A program made the translations under genes and the position numbers. From SAR116 cluster bacterium AG-355-O21 (GTDB taxonomy: Bacteria; Pseudomonadota; Alphaproteobacteria; Thalassobaculales; Thalassobaculaceae): a stretch of 64,000 bases of DNA. The notes beneath the pieces are model-generated. The model was not told where the DNA came from and did no database searches. It saw nothing but the letters and a program-made list of their open reading frames with translations. The stretch spans positions 1-64,000 of the forward strand of contig QCEM01000009.1 in assembly GCA_003280605.1 (NCBI GenBank), given 5' to 3'. Every line of letters begins with the position of its first letter. The stretch's first letter is position 1. Shown here piece after piece: positions 8,524-17,489 of the stretch.

Positions 8524-8623
8524 AGCGACGGCAGAATGGGAAAATGGCGCGCGCGGCGTTGCCGTTTGCCGATGCTGCGTATTACACTGGCGGCAATGAA
8601 AAACTATTGGGGGGGATTTCATC

Positions 8624-9919
8624 ATGAGTAGCGTCGGCACGGCACTTGCAAAAACACCATCACAGCCATTTGGCACCTATTGTAACCAACCGCGATTAAT
8701 CCAAGCGATGGAAGCCCGCGGCCTTGATGGCATGGTGATCACCAACCCCTTAAATGTATATTATCTCAGTGGCTTCAATAGCATTGCTCATAAATCAGAT
8801 GAGCCACGACCCTATGCCGTTGTGATCTCGCGCCATGCGCCCGAACAGCCGATCATGGTGATTGCCGATTACTATTTATCAACCCTCGCCGCCCTGCAGG
8901 GACCGATCACCGATATTCGGCCTTTTCGGGCCGTCATGATGCCGATGGATTTGCCGCCGACGGCGGCGGATATTGAGCGCTTCATTGATCAGCCAACTGC
9001 CGCTCAAAACTGGATTTCCGGCGCCCGTGAAAATTACCGTTTCGATATGAAGTCAGCTCTTTTAGGTGCGCTATCCTCGGTTGGCTTGAAAACCGGGCGG
9101 ATTGGCTTTGATGATCTGGGTTTCGGCTTACGCTTGCGGCTCGATGGCGTTGACGCCGCTGATGCTTATGATGCAATGATGTTTGCACGGGCCGTCAAAA
9201 CACCTGCCGAAATGCAGCTTTTGCAGCAAGCAACAGCGCTGAATGAGGCCGCAATTGAACGCAGCCGCGCCGATTGGACCCCAGGCATCACCTGGCGTGA
9301 GATGGATCGCATCTATGCCGGCCATGTGAATGATCTGGGGGGGTTTGTGCGCGATCCCGGAGGCATGGTTTGGGGGCACCCACGCGGCGCGGATTCGGCA
9401 CTGGTGCTCAGTACCGGCAATGACAATACGCCGATCGAGGCCGGCACCCATGTGATGTTCGATTGTCATGGGACGACAGCCTTATATTGTTGGGATGGCG
9501 GCAAAACATGGGTCGTTGACGATGAACCACAAGGCCTTGCCAAGCAACTTGACGGCGCCACCCAACGGGTTGCCGAAACCATGCTCGCGGCGATGAAACC
9601 AGGCGCCCGAATCAGTGAATTGCAAGCTTTGGGCCGGCAAACATATCGTCAATGCGGTGTCGCCGATGGTGACCAAGCGATCATTTTTTTCCACGGCTTG
9701 GGGCTGTCGCATATGGATATTGAAACAACAACTGCCGACGGCCAAGCCAATGTGGATTGGTGTTTAGAGGCAGGGATGGTGGTGCCGTTACATCTGCTTT
9801 ATCCCGGCAGCGCCCAGGAACGGCTATGGCTTGAGGAAGTCGTGGCGATTGAAAGTGACGGTGGCAGACCCCTGTTTTCCTGGGGTTTTGCCGCCCAAAC
9901 AGGTGGCGGCCGCGCCTAA
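8624..9919 (+). CDS. M24-family (creatinase/Xaa-Pro peptidase-like) protein with atypical metal site
   Basis: The 431-residue protein has an N-terminal creatinase-type domain (GLDGMVITNPLNVYYLSGF, about 32-50) and a C-terminal pita-bread domain. M24 metal ligands are normally D, D, H, E, E. Here the corresponding segments are FDCHGTTALYCWDGG, HGLGLSH, VPLHLLYPG and LEEVV. The glutamate of the usual EPG motif is therefore histidine, and the site is non-canonical. It may be a creatinase-like hydrolase or a nonpeptidase. A purine-rich G7 run precedes the ATG at 8624. A CoA-transferase gene follows 60 bases downstream on the same strand. Confidence 0.83.
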   Translation: MSSVGTALAKTPSQPFGTYCNQPRLIQAMEARGLDGMVITNPLNVYYLSGFNSIAHKSDEPRPYAVVISRHAPEQPIMVIADYYLSTLAALQGPITDIRPFRAVMMPMDLPPTAADIERFIDQPTAAQNWISGARENYRFDMKSALLGALSSVGLKTGRIGFDDLGFGLRLRLDGVDAADAYDAMMFARAVKTPAEMQLLQQATALNEAAIERSRADWTPGITWREMDRIYAGHVNDLGGFVRDPGGMVWGHPRGADSALVLSTGNDNTPIEAGTHVMFDCHGTTALYCWDGGKTWVVDDEPQGLAKQLDGATQRVAETMLAAMKPGARISELQALGRQTYRQCGVADGDQAIIFFHGLGLSHMDIETTTADGQANVDWCLEAGMVVPLHLLYPGSAQERLWLEEVVAIESDGGRPLFSWGFAAQTGGGRA

Positions 9920-9979
9920 AATGATGATCGCCCCCAGAGGCGCTTGCAAGCCGTTTAGCCCTCACATAAGGATGATCCG

Positions 9980-11209
9980 ATGAACGTTGCGCCCGCTAAT
10001 CTTGGTCCCGACCGTGACGGTAAATTGCCGTTATCGGGGATTCGGGTGGTGGAGTTTAGCCATATGGTCATGGGGCCGACAGTTGGCCTTATTCTAGGTG
10101 ATTTGGGTGCTGAGGTGATCAAGGTTGAACCTGCCCCAAAGGGCGATAATACCCGTCGATTAACAGGCTCGGGGGCCGGGTTCTTTGGGATGTTCAACCG
10201 CAATAAAAAATCTCTTTGTGTGGACCTAAAAGATCCGCGCGGCATGGCGATTGTGAAATCGTTGATCATGGACGCGGATGTCTTAATCGAAAATTTTCGC
10301 CCGGGCGCTTTAGATAAACTTGGCCTTGGCGCCGCTGACCTGAGGGCCGAACACCCGGCGTTAATTTACTATTCTGCCAAAGGCTTCCTGCCGGGACCCT
10401 ATGAGCATCGCACTGCCTTGGATGAGGTTGTGCAAATGATGGCCGGACTTGCCTATATGACCGGGCCGCCGGGGCGACCGTTGCGGGCCGGCTCATCCGT
10501 CAACGATATCATGGGCGGGATGTTTGGCGTGATTGGCATTTTGGCGGCCCTGCGCGACCGCGATCGGCATGGCAAGGGTCGCAAGGTGACAAGTTCACTG
10601 TTCGAAAATTGTGTGTTTTTGAGCGGCCAGCATATGGCTCAGTACGCGGTCACGGGGCAACCGGCAAAACCGATGCCCGATCGGCTTTCCGCCTGGGCCA
10701 TTTATGATGTTTTTGAGTGCCAAGACGACCATCAAATATTTGTCGCCGTTGTTTCCGATAGCCAATGGAAAATCTTTTGTGAGAACTTTGATTTACCGGA
10801 ATTTTTAAATAATCCGGAAATGGCGACAAATCCGCAACGCTGCGCTTTGCGAGCAGAATTTTTGCCGCGCATTCGAGCCATCATTGCCGCCATGCCTTAT
10901 GCCGAAATTCTCCGGAAATGTGAGCAATTGGGTCTTCCCTACGCGCCCATTGCCAAGCCGCAGGACCTGTTTGATGACCCTCACCTTCAGGCTTCCGGTG
11001 GATTAATTTCAGTACGTCAGGATGACGGTCAGCATATGCAGGTGCCGGCCTTACCCCTTGCCCTTGATGACTGGCGACCGGATTTGCGCGAAGAAGTTCC
11101 TTTGACCGGCGAGCATAGCCGTCAGTTGGCGGAGCAAGCTGGCCTTAGCCCGACGGAGATTGATGCCTTAGAGGCCGCAGGCATTTTAGCGACGCCGGCC
11201 GCACCTTAA
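9980..11209 (+). CDS. CaiB/BaiF family (class III) CoA-transferase
   Basis: Class III CoA-transferases move CoA between acyl-CoA thioesters and carboxylic acids through an aspartyl-CoA thioester. The 409-residue protein has the expected length and the family landmarks VVEFSHMVMGPTVGLILGDLGAEVIKVEP at the N-terminus, FNRNKKSLCVDLKDPRG, DVLIENFRPGALDKLGLG, and GLPYAPIAKPQDLFDDPHL near the C-terminus. The acyl substrate cannot be deduced. AAGGATG precedes the ATG. Position after the creatinase-like gene suggests a shared catabolic function, but no pathway is identifiable. Confidence 0.92.
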   Translation: MNVAPANLGPDRDGKLPLSGIRVVEFSHMVMGPTVGLILGDLGAEVIKVEPAPKGDNTRRLTGSGAGFFGMFNRNKKSLCVDLKDPRGMAIVKSLIMDADVLIENFRPGALDKLGLGAADLRAEHPALIYYSAKGFLPGPYEHRTALDEVVQMMAGLAYMTGPPGRPLRAGSSVNDIMGGMFGVIGILAALRDRDRHGKGRKVTSSLFENCVFLSGQHMAQYAVTGQPAKPMPDRLSAWAIYDVFECQDDHQIFVAVVSDSQWKIFCENFDLPEFLNNPEMATNPQRCALRAEFLPRIRAIIAAMPYAEILRKCEQLGLPYAPIAKPQDLFDDPHLQASGGLISVRQDDGQHMQVPALPLALDDWRPDLREEVPLTGEHSRQLAEQAGLSPTEIDALEAAGILATPAAP

Positions 11210-11221
11210 AAAACTTTAAAG

Positions 11222-11298
11222 TGGCGACCCCTGCAGGACTTGAACCTGCAACATCTCGCTTAGAAGGCGAGTGCTCTATCCAGTTGAGCTAAGGGGCC
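11222..11298 (-). tRNA. tRNA-Arg (anticodon TCT)
   Basis: Read on the minus strand the 77-nt gene folds as a full cloverleaf. The acceptor arm is GGCCCCT/AGGGGTC, the D-arm GCTC...GAGC, and the anticodon stem CTCGC/GCGAG with loop CTTCTAA gives anticodon TCT. The T-arm carries GTTCAAGTC, and G-CCA is encoded at the 3' end. It reads AGA codons. Confidence 0.97.
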
Positions 11299-11370
11299 CT
11301 ATGGCCCAGTTGATAGCAAACTTTGTCAAACGGCAAAAGGCTCCACTGGCGGAATCCCGAGAGCTCAACC

Positions 11371-12429
11371 CTAGAATGCTTCGTTTACCATAAACTCCGC
11401 AACAACTTTGGCGATTAAAAAAGGCGTGCCGTCCGCGTTCGGGAGCGCATAATTGGCCACCTTTTCAGGGCCGGCATGAATGCTGAACTGCGCACGATCG
11501 GGCACATTCAGCAAGCTACCCTCGCCTTCATAAGTGTGGCGCGGCACCAATCTGTTTTCGTGATACAAAAACTTCACTTTTGGGCAAATAAAGTTGCCGA
11601 AATAATAATCCATGGTCTCTTGTAGCATATGATGAAGTGATAAAAAGTTAATCATTAAGTCAATCGGTTCATCAATCTTATCAATCAGCCAGGGCGTGAC
11701 GACATTAATCTTGCCGGCGATAACGTCATCAGTTTCATCCCAAACCAAATTAACGCGATTGGGGAAACACGCCTCTAAATAAGTGGCCGCCAGCCCGACG
11801 TTTAAGGGTAGGTCGACATAATAAGCTGTTTCGATCGGATTGATGGTCAAACAATCACGCAAACAACGTCCAAACCCGCCGCCAAGTTCTAACACCGATT
11901 TCATTGGTGCCGAGGTATGCTGTTGATAAAAGCCTTTTGCATACATCGCACGCGGCGCCATACGTGCTGAAAAAATTGATACGGGCAGTTTTTCTCCCGC
12001 AATATTACAAAGCGCGATATCAGCCCCGAGAAGATGGTTATCAAAAATAATTTTTAGCAGGTCGCGCTTATCAAAATCCTCGAAAATCGCGGCTTTCTCG
12101 ATCAATTCGTTGATGAAATACATAGCATGTTTTCTAATGATCGACTCATAATCGGCGACGCTCTCGGAGGCCTTGATTAAGGTTGTTTCTTTCAATGTAA
12201 AAAAAGACACATCCTTTAGCGCAAAATCAATTGGCTCTAAACCGATCCCGCCATAACGCCGACCGCGAAAGCTGGTTAAGATATCCGCCGTCAATCGTGC
12301 CTCAAATTTGAACCGCTCATGGCTGTGTTTATCAGCCGCAAACCAGGGCTCGGTTGCACGCCGGTTCGCGTCCTGCAACATCCTTGGGTGTCGCCGCAGA
12401 ACCTGGTCAATGATTGTTTCATCACGCAT
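11371..12429 (-). CDS. putative sugar O-methyltransferase (SAM-dependent)
   Basis: A SAM-dependent methyltransferase of the putative sugar O-methyltransferase type found in polysaccharide loci. The SAM-binding glycine-rich loop is VLELGGGFGRCL, followed by an acidic strand end (YYVDLPLN) and a later LSLHHML segment. I chose the ATG at 12429 (352 residues, MRDETII) because the in-frame start at 12612 would overlap the NDUFS4-like gene by more than 130 bases and adds a non-conserved tail. GGGGTGAG lies upstream of 12429. No other polysaccharide genes are adjacent. The target sugar is unknown. Confidence 0.75.
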   Translation of the reverse strand: MRDETIIDQVLRRHPRMLQDANRRATEPWFAADKHSHERFKFEARLTADILTSFRGRRYGGIGLEPIDFALKDVSFFTLKETTLIKASESVADYESIIRKHAMYFINELIEKAAIFEDFDKRDLLKIIFDNHLLGADIALCNIAGEKLPVSIFSARMAPRAMYAKGFYQQHTSAPMKSVLELGGGFGRCLRDCLTINPIETAYYVDLPLNVGLAATYLEACFPNRVNLVWDETDDVIAGKINVVTPWLIDKIDEPIDLMINFLSLHHMLQETMDYYFGNFICPKVKFLYHENRLVPRHTYEGEGSLLNVPDRAQFSIHAGPEKVANYALPNADGTPFLIAKVVAEFMVNEAF

Positions 12430-12475
12430 GTCGCTGAAACTCACCCCTGCTGGCCGTTTGAGATCGTGATCGGCA

Positions 12476-12781
12476 CTAGTGTGTCCAGCTAAATTTCCGA
12501 TTTGTTGAAAAATTATCGGCGTACACTTTTGGCCGAATTTTCCGCTCACGCGGCCGCAACACAACATAGTCGATTTTGTGACGCTCGGCATAAGCAACAG
12601 CTTCGGCTTCACTGTCGAAACTGAGCCGCACTTGCTGGGAGGTATCAGCTGCTGCGACCCAGCCCATTAACGGCTCCGGTCGGCGGGCGCTCGCAGGCTC
12701 ATAATCAAGGGTCCAAGTACGGGCCTTGGTGCGGCCTGATTGCATGGCAGTTTTGGTTGGACGGTAAATGCGTGCACGCAT
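12476..12781 (-). CDS. NADH dehydrogenase accessory subunit, NDUFS4-like (ETC complex I subunit)
   Basis: The 101-residue protein matches the small ETC_C1_NDUFS4 family, an accessory subunit of alphaproteobacterial and mitochondrial complex I. It starts ARIYRPTKTAMQSGRTKARTW, a typical opening, and contains PLMGWVAAADTSQQVRLSF, the conserved GW-x(n)-D, and EAVAYAERHKIDY, close to the mitochondrial EAIAYAEKHGI-type motif. The ATG at 12781 (MRARIY) is preceded by GAGAGGG; a start six codons earlier is possible. It sits just downstream of tRNA-Pro, away from any nuo operon in this window. Confidence 0.88.
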   Translation of the reverse strand: MRARIYRPTKTAMQSGRTKARTWTLDYEPASARRPEPLMGWVAAADTSQQVRLSFDSEAEAVAYAERHKIDYVVLRPRERKIRPKVYADNFSTNRKFSWTH

Positions 12782-12832
12782 GCTAATCGACCCTCTCACT
12801 CAACTGTTACTGCGGCACTCGCAGTCATTTGA

Positions 12833-12909
12833 TGGTCGGGGTGGACGGACTCGAACCGCCGACATCCTGCTCCCAAAGCAGGCACTCTACCAGGCTGAGC
12901 TACACCCCG
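12833..12909 (-). tRNA. tRNA-Pro (anticodon TGG)
   Basis: A 77-nt minus-strand cloverleaf. The acceptor arm is CGGGGTG/CACCCCG, the D-loop contains AGCCTGGTAGA, and the anticodon stem CCTGC/GCAGG with loop TTTGGGA gives anticodon TGG. The T-arm has GGTTCGAGTCC, followed by A-CCA. It reads CCA and, by wobble, other proline codons. Confidence 0.97.
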
Positions 12910-12961
12910 AACATGAGCGGTTCTAATTCAAAAATCGACGAATGTGAACTCCCCATTACGC

Positions 12962-13417
12962 TCATTGTGAAGATATTTGCAACTTTGGTTGTATTAGTCG
13001 ATCACCCGGCGTGATTCCATGGTCTGAAACAGTGCCGCCATTCAGCTCTAACACAGCTTTGATGGGTTGCCGGGAGGCAATCAGACGCGTTGAAAAAGGC
13101 ATGGTTCGCTCAACAATGCGGACAATCCGGCCGTCATGAGCAATGAAAAGCATATCAAGGGAAAGGGGTGTGTCCTTCATCCACATTGTTTGCCGCGAAA
13201 TGCTCGGAAAGATGAAGAGCATGCCGGCATCAGCAGCCAGCTGCCGCCGGCCCATCAATCCGCGCGCACGGGCTTCGGCTGTGGTTGCCATTTCAACAGT
13301 GAAAATGACCTGTCGGCCCTGACTTTCTACAACCGCCGTTTTCAGATCCGCTGCCGGCGCATGTTCCGGCGTTAACAACAACCCTAAAATCAAAGCGACG
13401 CGAACAGATGCTCTCAT
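12962..13417 (-). CDS. DUF192 family secreted protein
   Basis: A 151-residue DUF192 protein of unknown function, predicted to be exported. It begins with a signal peptide (RASVRVALILGLLLTPEHAPAAD). The mature part has the family motifs RARGLMGRRQL, GMLFIFP, QTMWMKDTPLSLDMLFI and VLELNGGTVSDHGI. The ATG overlaps the stop of the upstream deacetylase gene by four bases, so the two are co-translated. DUF192 members are small compact beta-proteins; no enzymatic role is established that I can assign here. Confidence 0.88.
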   Translation of the reverse strand: MRASVRVALILGLLLTPEHAPAADLKTAVVESQGRQVIFTVEMATTAEARARGLMGRRQLAADAGMLFIFPSISRQTMWMKDTPLSLDMLFIAHDGRIVRIVERTMPFSTRLIASRQPIKAVLELNGGTVSDHGITPGDRLIQPKLQISSQ

Positions 13418-14610
13418 CGCAGCACGTCCTCAACCACCGCCTTTACAGGGTCACGTATCGGCCCAAGATGGGGGCTGTCGGCCAAATATTTAAACCAATG
13501 CTCAGGTGGGTTTCGACCCCGGCTGTGGTTCCACTGTAAGGCCCGCAAAACATCCTCTGCCGCCGCCGGCAGCGGCGTTGTCATCGCCTCTCCATCATGC
13601 GCGACGCCGGGATCAAAATTATTTAAGACGCCCCAAATCCCGGCCCATGCACGCGCCACGGCCCATGGATTGTAGCCACCGCCGCCGACCACCAAGCGCC
13701 GCGGCGCCAGCGGCATAAGTGTCCGCACAGCTCGCCAAATAGCACGATTCGATAGTCCTAACTTGCTTTGCGGATCATCGTTAAGCGCGTCAACACCTGT
13801 TTGCAGCACAAGCGCTGCAGGCTGCCGTGTCTGAACCAGCGGGACCAGAGCGTTGTGCACGATATAATCAAGCTCACAATCGTTAAACTCTCGTGGCACC
13901 GGAAGATTTCGGGCGTTTCCGCCTGCCCGATCACCGAATAATCCGCTGCCGGGCCAGCGCCCGTCCTCATGCACCGAAATGGTTAATACATCATCAAAAT
14001 CATGAAAAGCAGCCTCGACACCGTCACCGTGATGGGCATCCAGGTCAACATACACCACCGGGGCCACGCCGTGATCAAGAAGCGTTAAGATGGCCAACAC
14101 AGGGTCATTGAAGTAACAAAATCCGCTGGCCTGATCGCGGCGGCCATGATGCGTGCCACCGGCCGGTGAATGGATCGTCCCGCCGGCGCTCTCGGCCAAC
14201 ATTTTGGCGGCCAAGATACTGCCGCCTGCGGAGGTCGCCGGGCGTCTAAAAATCTCTGGGAACACAGGATTGCCGTTGCGGCCGATATTAAATTTCTCGC
14301 GCACCGCCGGGGCCACCTCGCCGTCTTGTTCTGCCGCCATGATGGCGTCGATATATTCTGGGCAGTGAAAGCGCGCAAGTTCGTCCGGCGTGGCCAACGG
14401 GCTGGTTATATACTGCTGCGGATTCAGCCAACCGAGGGCGGTAATCAAGTCAACCGTCGACGATACCCGGGGTATCGATAGCGGATGGCTGCGGCCATAA
14501 ATCGAATGCCGATAAATCTCACTGCCAATGAGGACCGGCGCGGCAGGAAAAAGCGGGGCTGGCGGTGCATCGGAAACCGCTTTGCCAGCCAGATCATATG
14601 GCACCAACAT
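13414..14610 (-). CDS. histone deacetylase-family (AcuC-like) amidohydrolase
   Basis: A zinc-dependent deacetylase of the arginase/HDAC fold, as in AcuC and acetylpolyamine amidohydrolases. Conserved active-site segments are GGTHHGRRDQASGFCYFND (the HH pair and the CYFN loop), VYVDLDAHHGDGVEAAF (metal ligands Asp and His), TGVDALNDDP (metal Asp) and GGGGYN (catalytic Tyr). I chose the ATG at 14610 (398 residues) because CTGGAGAAAC precedes it; an in-frame ATG at 14691 adds a non-conserved extension. The natural substrate is uncertain: acetylated protein (as for acetyl-CoA synthetase) or acetylpolyamine. Confidence 0.9.
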   Translation of the reverse strand: MLVPYDLAGKAVSDAPPAPLFPAAPVLIGSEIYRHSIYGRSHPLSIPRVSSTVDLITALGWLNPQQYITSPLATPDELARFHCPEYIDAIMAAEQDGEVAPAVREKFNIGRNGNPVFPEIFRRPATSAGGSILAAKMLAESAGGTIHSPAGGTHHGRRDQASGFCYFNDPVLAILTLLDHGVAPVVYVDLDAHHGDGVEAAFHDFDDVLTISVHEDGRWPGSGLFGDRAGGNARNLPVPREFNDCELDYIVHNALVPLVQTRQPAALVLQTGVDALNDDPQSKLGLSNRAIWRAVRTLMPLAPRRLVVGGGGYNPWAVARAWAGIWGVLNNFDPGVAHDGEAMTTPLPAAAEDVLRALQWNHSRGRNPPEHWFKYLADSPHLGPIRDPVKAVVEDVLR

Positions 14611-14807
14611 GTTTCTCCAGTGAAATCCTGTTATCACCGTAACATAGGGCAATGATGTTGAAAAACATTGCCGTCGGCAAAGTTTCGGCACAAAATCGGC
14701 AGCGTTCTAATTCTGCTGCAATCTATGTTTTTTTAGGAAAACAAGCGATACCTGAGTGTGTTAGGGCTGTTCGCTACGAATTTACTTTGGTTTCCAGAGG
14801 TTCCGCC

Positions 14808-15569
14808 GTGAAGTTTTTGCGTCCTGTTATGATTGCCGCCGGGCTGCTGTTTGCATGGCAGCTTTTGGTCTGGTTGACGGACGTGCCGGCATTTATTTTG
14901 CCTGCCCCTGAAGCGGTCGTGGAGGTGTTGCTGGTCCAGCACCAGATGATCCTTCAGCATGCCATGATCACTTTGGCGGAGATCCTCTTCGGGTTGGTTT
15001 TAGGCGTTGGATTAGGTGCCTCAACAGCTTTGATCTTGGCCGAAGTGTCGCGCCTGCGCCCCTGGTTGCTGCCTGTCTTGGTGATCAGCCAAGCGGTCCC
15101 AGTTTTCGCGCTGGCACCAATCTTGGTGCTCTGGCTTGGCTACGGCATGGCATCAAAAGTGGCAATGGCGGCGCTGATCATCTTTTTTCCCGTGACCGCG
15201 GCATTCTATGATGGGTTGCGCCGCACCGATCCGCTTTGGCTTGATGTGGCCCGCGCCCATGGCCTGTCGCCGTTCGCCCAGCTTTGGCGGGTCCGGCTGC
15301 CGGCGGCTCTGCCCAGCCTTGCCTCCGGCTTGCGGGTTGCGACCTCGGTGGCACCAATCGGTGCCGTGGTCGGCGAATGGGTCGGCTCGAGCGGCGGCCT
15401 CGGGTACTTGATGCTACACGCCAATGGCCGCTTGCAAATCGATCTCATGTTTGCCGCTTTGCTGGTTTTGGCCGTTCTGGCGGTCGCCTTATATTTCCTG
15501 GTCGACGGCTGCCTTCGCTGGTCGCTTCCCTGGGTCACAGGCGAACAGGTTCCTGTTAAATCTCCCTAA
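14808..15569 (+). CDS. ABC transporter permease, SsuC/TauC/ThiX type (orphan)
   Basis: A 253-residue inner-membrane permease of the nitrate/sulfonate/thiamine-precursor importer family. It has about six hydrophobic helices and the EAA-type ATPase docking loop LDVARAHGLSPFAQLWRVRLPAALPSLASGLRV. The end EWVGSSGGLGYLMLHANGRLQIDLMFAALLVLA is characteristic of the SsuC/ThiX group. I chose GTG 14808, preceded by CCAGAGG, over the in-frame ATG at 14652, which adds a polar tail and overlaps nothing useful. No binding protein or ATPase is encoded nearby, so its partners must be elsewhere. Substrate unknown. Confidence 0.85.
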   Translation: MKFLRPVMIAAGLLFAWQLLVWLTDVPAFILPAPEAVVEVLLVQHQMILQHAMITLAEILFGLVLGVGLGASTALILAEVSRLRPWLLPVLVISQAVPVFALAPILVLWLGYGMASKVAMAALIIFFPVTAAFYDGLRRTDPLWLDVARAHGLSPFAQLWRVRLPAALPSLASGLRVATSVAPIGAVVGEWVGSSGGLGYLMLHANGRLQIDLMFAALLVLAVLAVALYFLVDGCLRWSLPWVTGEQVPVKSP

Positions 15570-15607
15570 AACCTCCCAGAAAACCGAACAATGGCATTGG
15601 TTCCGGC

Positions 15608-16510
15608 TTAAACGTCGGGAACGATGCTTTGTGCGATGCTGTCATCAAGGGCTTCGTAATCATGGTAACCGATGACCTCATAAATCTCCTTGCGGCTCAT
15701 CATTTGATCAAGGAAGCCGCCTTGTCCACCGTCACTGGCAAGATGCTTATATAGTGTATCAATCCGCTCAGCGGCCGCCCGCAGGGACGATACCGGCCAA
15801 ATGACCAAATCAAAACCAAGGTCTTGGAACTGTGCCGCCGTGAGATACGGGGTTTTGCCAAATTCGGTCATATTGGCCAACATCGGCGCCGACACCGCCG
15901 CCGTGAAACGGGCCATATCTTCGGCATCAATCAGCGCTTCGGGGAAAATCATATCGGCACCTGCGGCGCGGTAGAGCTGAGCCCGCGAAATCGCCGCATC
16001 TAAGCCTTCTGAGGCAATGGCATCGGTGCGGGCAATAATCCGCAGGTGTCGGCGTGATTTCACGGCGGCAGCGATTTTTGCCGCCATCGCTTCCGGTTCA
16101 ACCAAGCGTTTGTCGGATAAATGACCGCATTTTTTCGGCAGAATTTGATCCTCTAATTGCACCGCTGCGGCCCCTGCATCTTCCAAATCGCGCACCAAAC
16201 GCATCACATTCAGCGCCTCACCATAGCCTGTATCACCATCGACGATCAGCGGCAGGTCCGTAGCCCGAGTGATCGAACGCACAAAAACCAAAACTTCCTC
16301 GATGGTCATGACCCCTAGGTCAGGCAGGCCCAGACTTGCCGAAACCGCCCCGCCGGAAAGGTATAGCGCCTCAAATCCGGCGCGCTTGGCAAGCAGCGCT
16401 GAGAGGGCGTTATGTGCGCCGGGGGTTTGTAAAATTTCCGGGCGCTCCCACAACAGCTGCAAACGCTCACCCATTGGCGGTGTCGATCGCCCGCTATCAA
16501 ACCATGTCAT
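15608..16510 (-). CDS. prpB: methylisocitrate lyase (PEP mutase/isocitrate lyase superfamily)
   Basis: PrpB splits 2-methylisocitrate into pyruvate and succinate, the last step of the methylcitrate cycle for propionate. The 300-residue protein follows E. coli PrpB closely: PGAHNALSALLAKRAGFEALYLSGG, SLGLPDLGVMT, the metal-site DGDTGYG, the active-site KKCGHL with its catalytic cysteine, ARTDAIASEGLDAAI, MIFPEAL, and NMTEFGKTP. A related PEP-mutase-family lyase cannot be fully excluded. AAGGAGAG precedes the ATG at 16510. No prpC or prpD is in the window. Confidence 0.88.
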   Translation of the reverse strand: MTWFDSGRSTPPMGERLQLLWERPEILQTPGAHNALSALLAKRAGFEALYLSGGAVSASLGLPDLGVMTIEEVLVFVRSITRATDLPLIVDGDTGYGEALNVMRLVRDLEDAGAAAVQLEDQILPKKCGHLSDKRLVEPEAMAAKIAAAVKSRRHLRIIARTDAIASEGLDAAISRAQLYRAAGADMIFPEALIDAEDMARFTAAVSAPMLANMTEFGKTPYLTAAQFQDLGFDLVIWPVSSLRAAAERIDTLYKHLASDGGQGGFLDQMMSRKEIYEVIGYHDYEALDDSIAQSIVPDV

Positions 16511-16649
16511 TTATTCTCTCCTTATCCCGACCGATATGCCGCCTAACCTTTCAGAATATTTCTCGAATTGCAAAGGCGCGCTCACGGCGATAGTTTGGAT
16601 TTTCAGGTTTTCGGTGATCGACGGAAACATTTCATCGTTGGAGGGGCCA

Positions 16650-17489
16650 ATGGCCATCAAAAGTATCCTTGTTCATGTCGCCAATGATCCGCGCCATTCT
16701 GACCGGCTTGAGTTAGCTGTTGATCTTTGTCGGCAGGTCCAGGGGCATCTAGACGTTGTTTTCACCACCTCTCCGATCACCATGCCGGCGGCGGCCACAG
16801 GACGCGCTGCATCAACGGTGTTTCTGGCCGAAGCCCGTGACATTGCGATGCGCCGTGTCGAGGCCCTGCAAGCCGATGTTGCCGCCCATTTCTCCGGTCT
16901 GGATTTATCCTATGACTTTGTGGTCGCCCATGGTGACCCGGTGAAAGAGCTGGCCAACTGGGCCGGGCTTGCCGATTTGGTTATCATTGGTCAATGCCCC
17001 GTTGCCTTTGACGACCATGTCACCATTAAAAAAATGGAAACCTTGGTTAATCATGTGGCCTGTCCGCTGCTGGTCCTGCCGTTTGAGGGTGATTATGCGG
17101 CGATTTCCGCAAACAACTTTGGACAGAATGCAATGATCGCCTGGGATCAGGGGATGCCGGCAATGAAGGCGATCCGCGGTGCGCTGCCGCTGCTGCAAAA
17201 TGCAGCGAATGTGACGATTGTCACAAACCAGCCTGCCGAAGGTGAAGATCTTGGTGGTGTCGGCCTGGGTCGTTATTTAAGCCTGCATGGCGTGCACGCC
17301 GATATTCAATCAAACATCGACCCGCATCATGACATTGCCGATCAACTGCTGCTGGCCGCCAAGTCAGTGAACAGTGATCTTCTTGTGATGGGCGCATTTG
17401 GCGGCCTGACCTTGATCGAGCACTTGCTCGGCGGCGTTACCGAGCATGTTTTGGAACGTGCTCATTTGCCGGTGCTGTTGGCGCATTGA
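16650..17489 (+). CDS. universal stress protein with two tandem Usp domains
   Basis: The 279-residue protein contains two universal stress protein domains. The first (about 1-145) opens with MAIKSILVHVANDPRHSDRL and ends LVNHVACPLLVLP. The second (about 155-279) ends DLLVMGAFGGLTLIEHLLGGVTEHVLERAHLPVLLAH, the usual Usp C-terminal nucleotide-binding signature with GxxG. The first domain lacks the full G-2x-G-9x-G(S/T) motif. The ATG at 16650 is fixed by GGAGGGG six bases upstream. Usp proteins support survival under stress; the specific trigger is not visible. Its 3' end overlaps the convergent DOPA-dioxygenase-like gene by 28 bases. Confidence 0.9.
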   Translation: MAIKSILVHVANDPRHSDRLELAVDLCRQVQGHLDVVFTTSPITMPAAATGRAASTVFLAEARDIAMRRVEALQADVAAHFSGLDLSYDFVVAHGDPVKELANWAGLADLVIIGQCPVAFDDHVTIKKMETLVNHVACPLLVLPFEGDYAAISANNFGQNAMIAWDQGMPAMKAIRGALPLLQNAANVTIVTNQPAEGEDLGGVGLGRYLSLHGVHADIQSNIDPHHDIADQLLLAAKSVNSDLLVMGAFGGLTLIEHLLGGVTEHVLERAHLPVLLAH

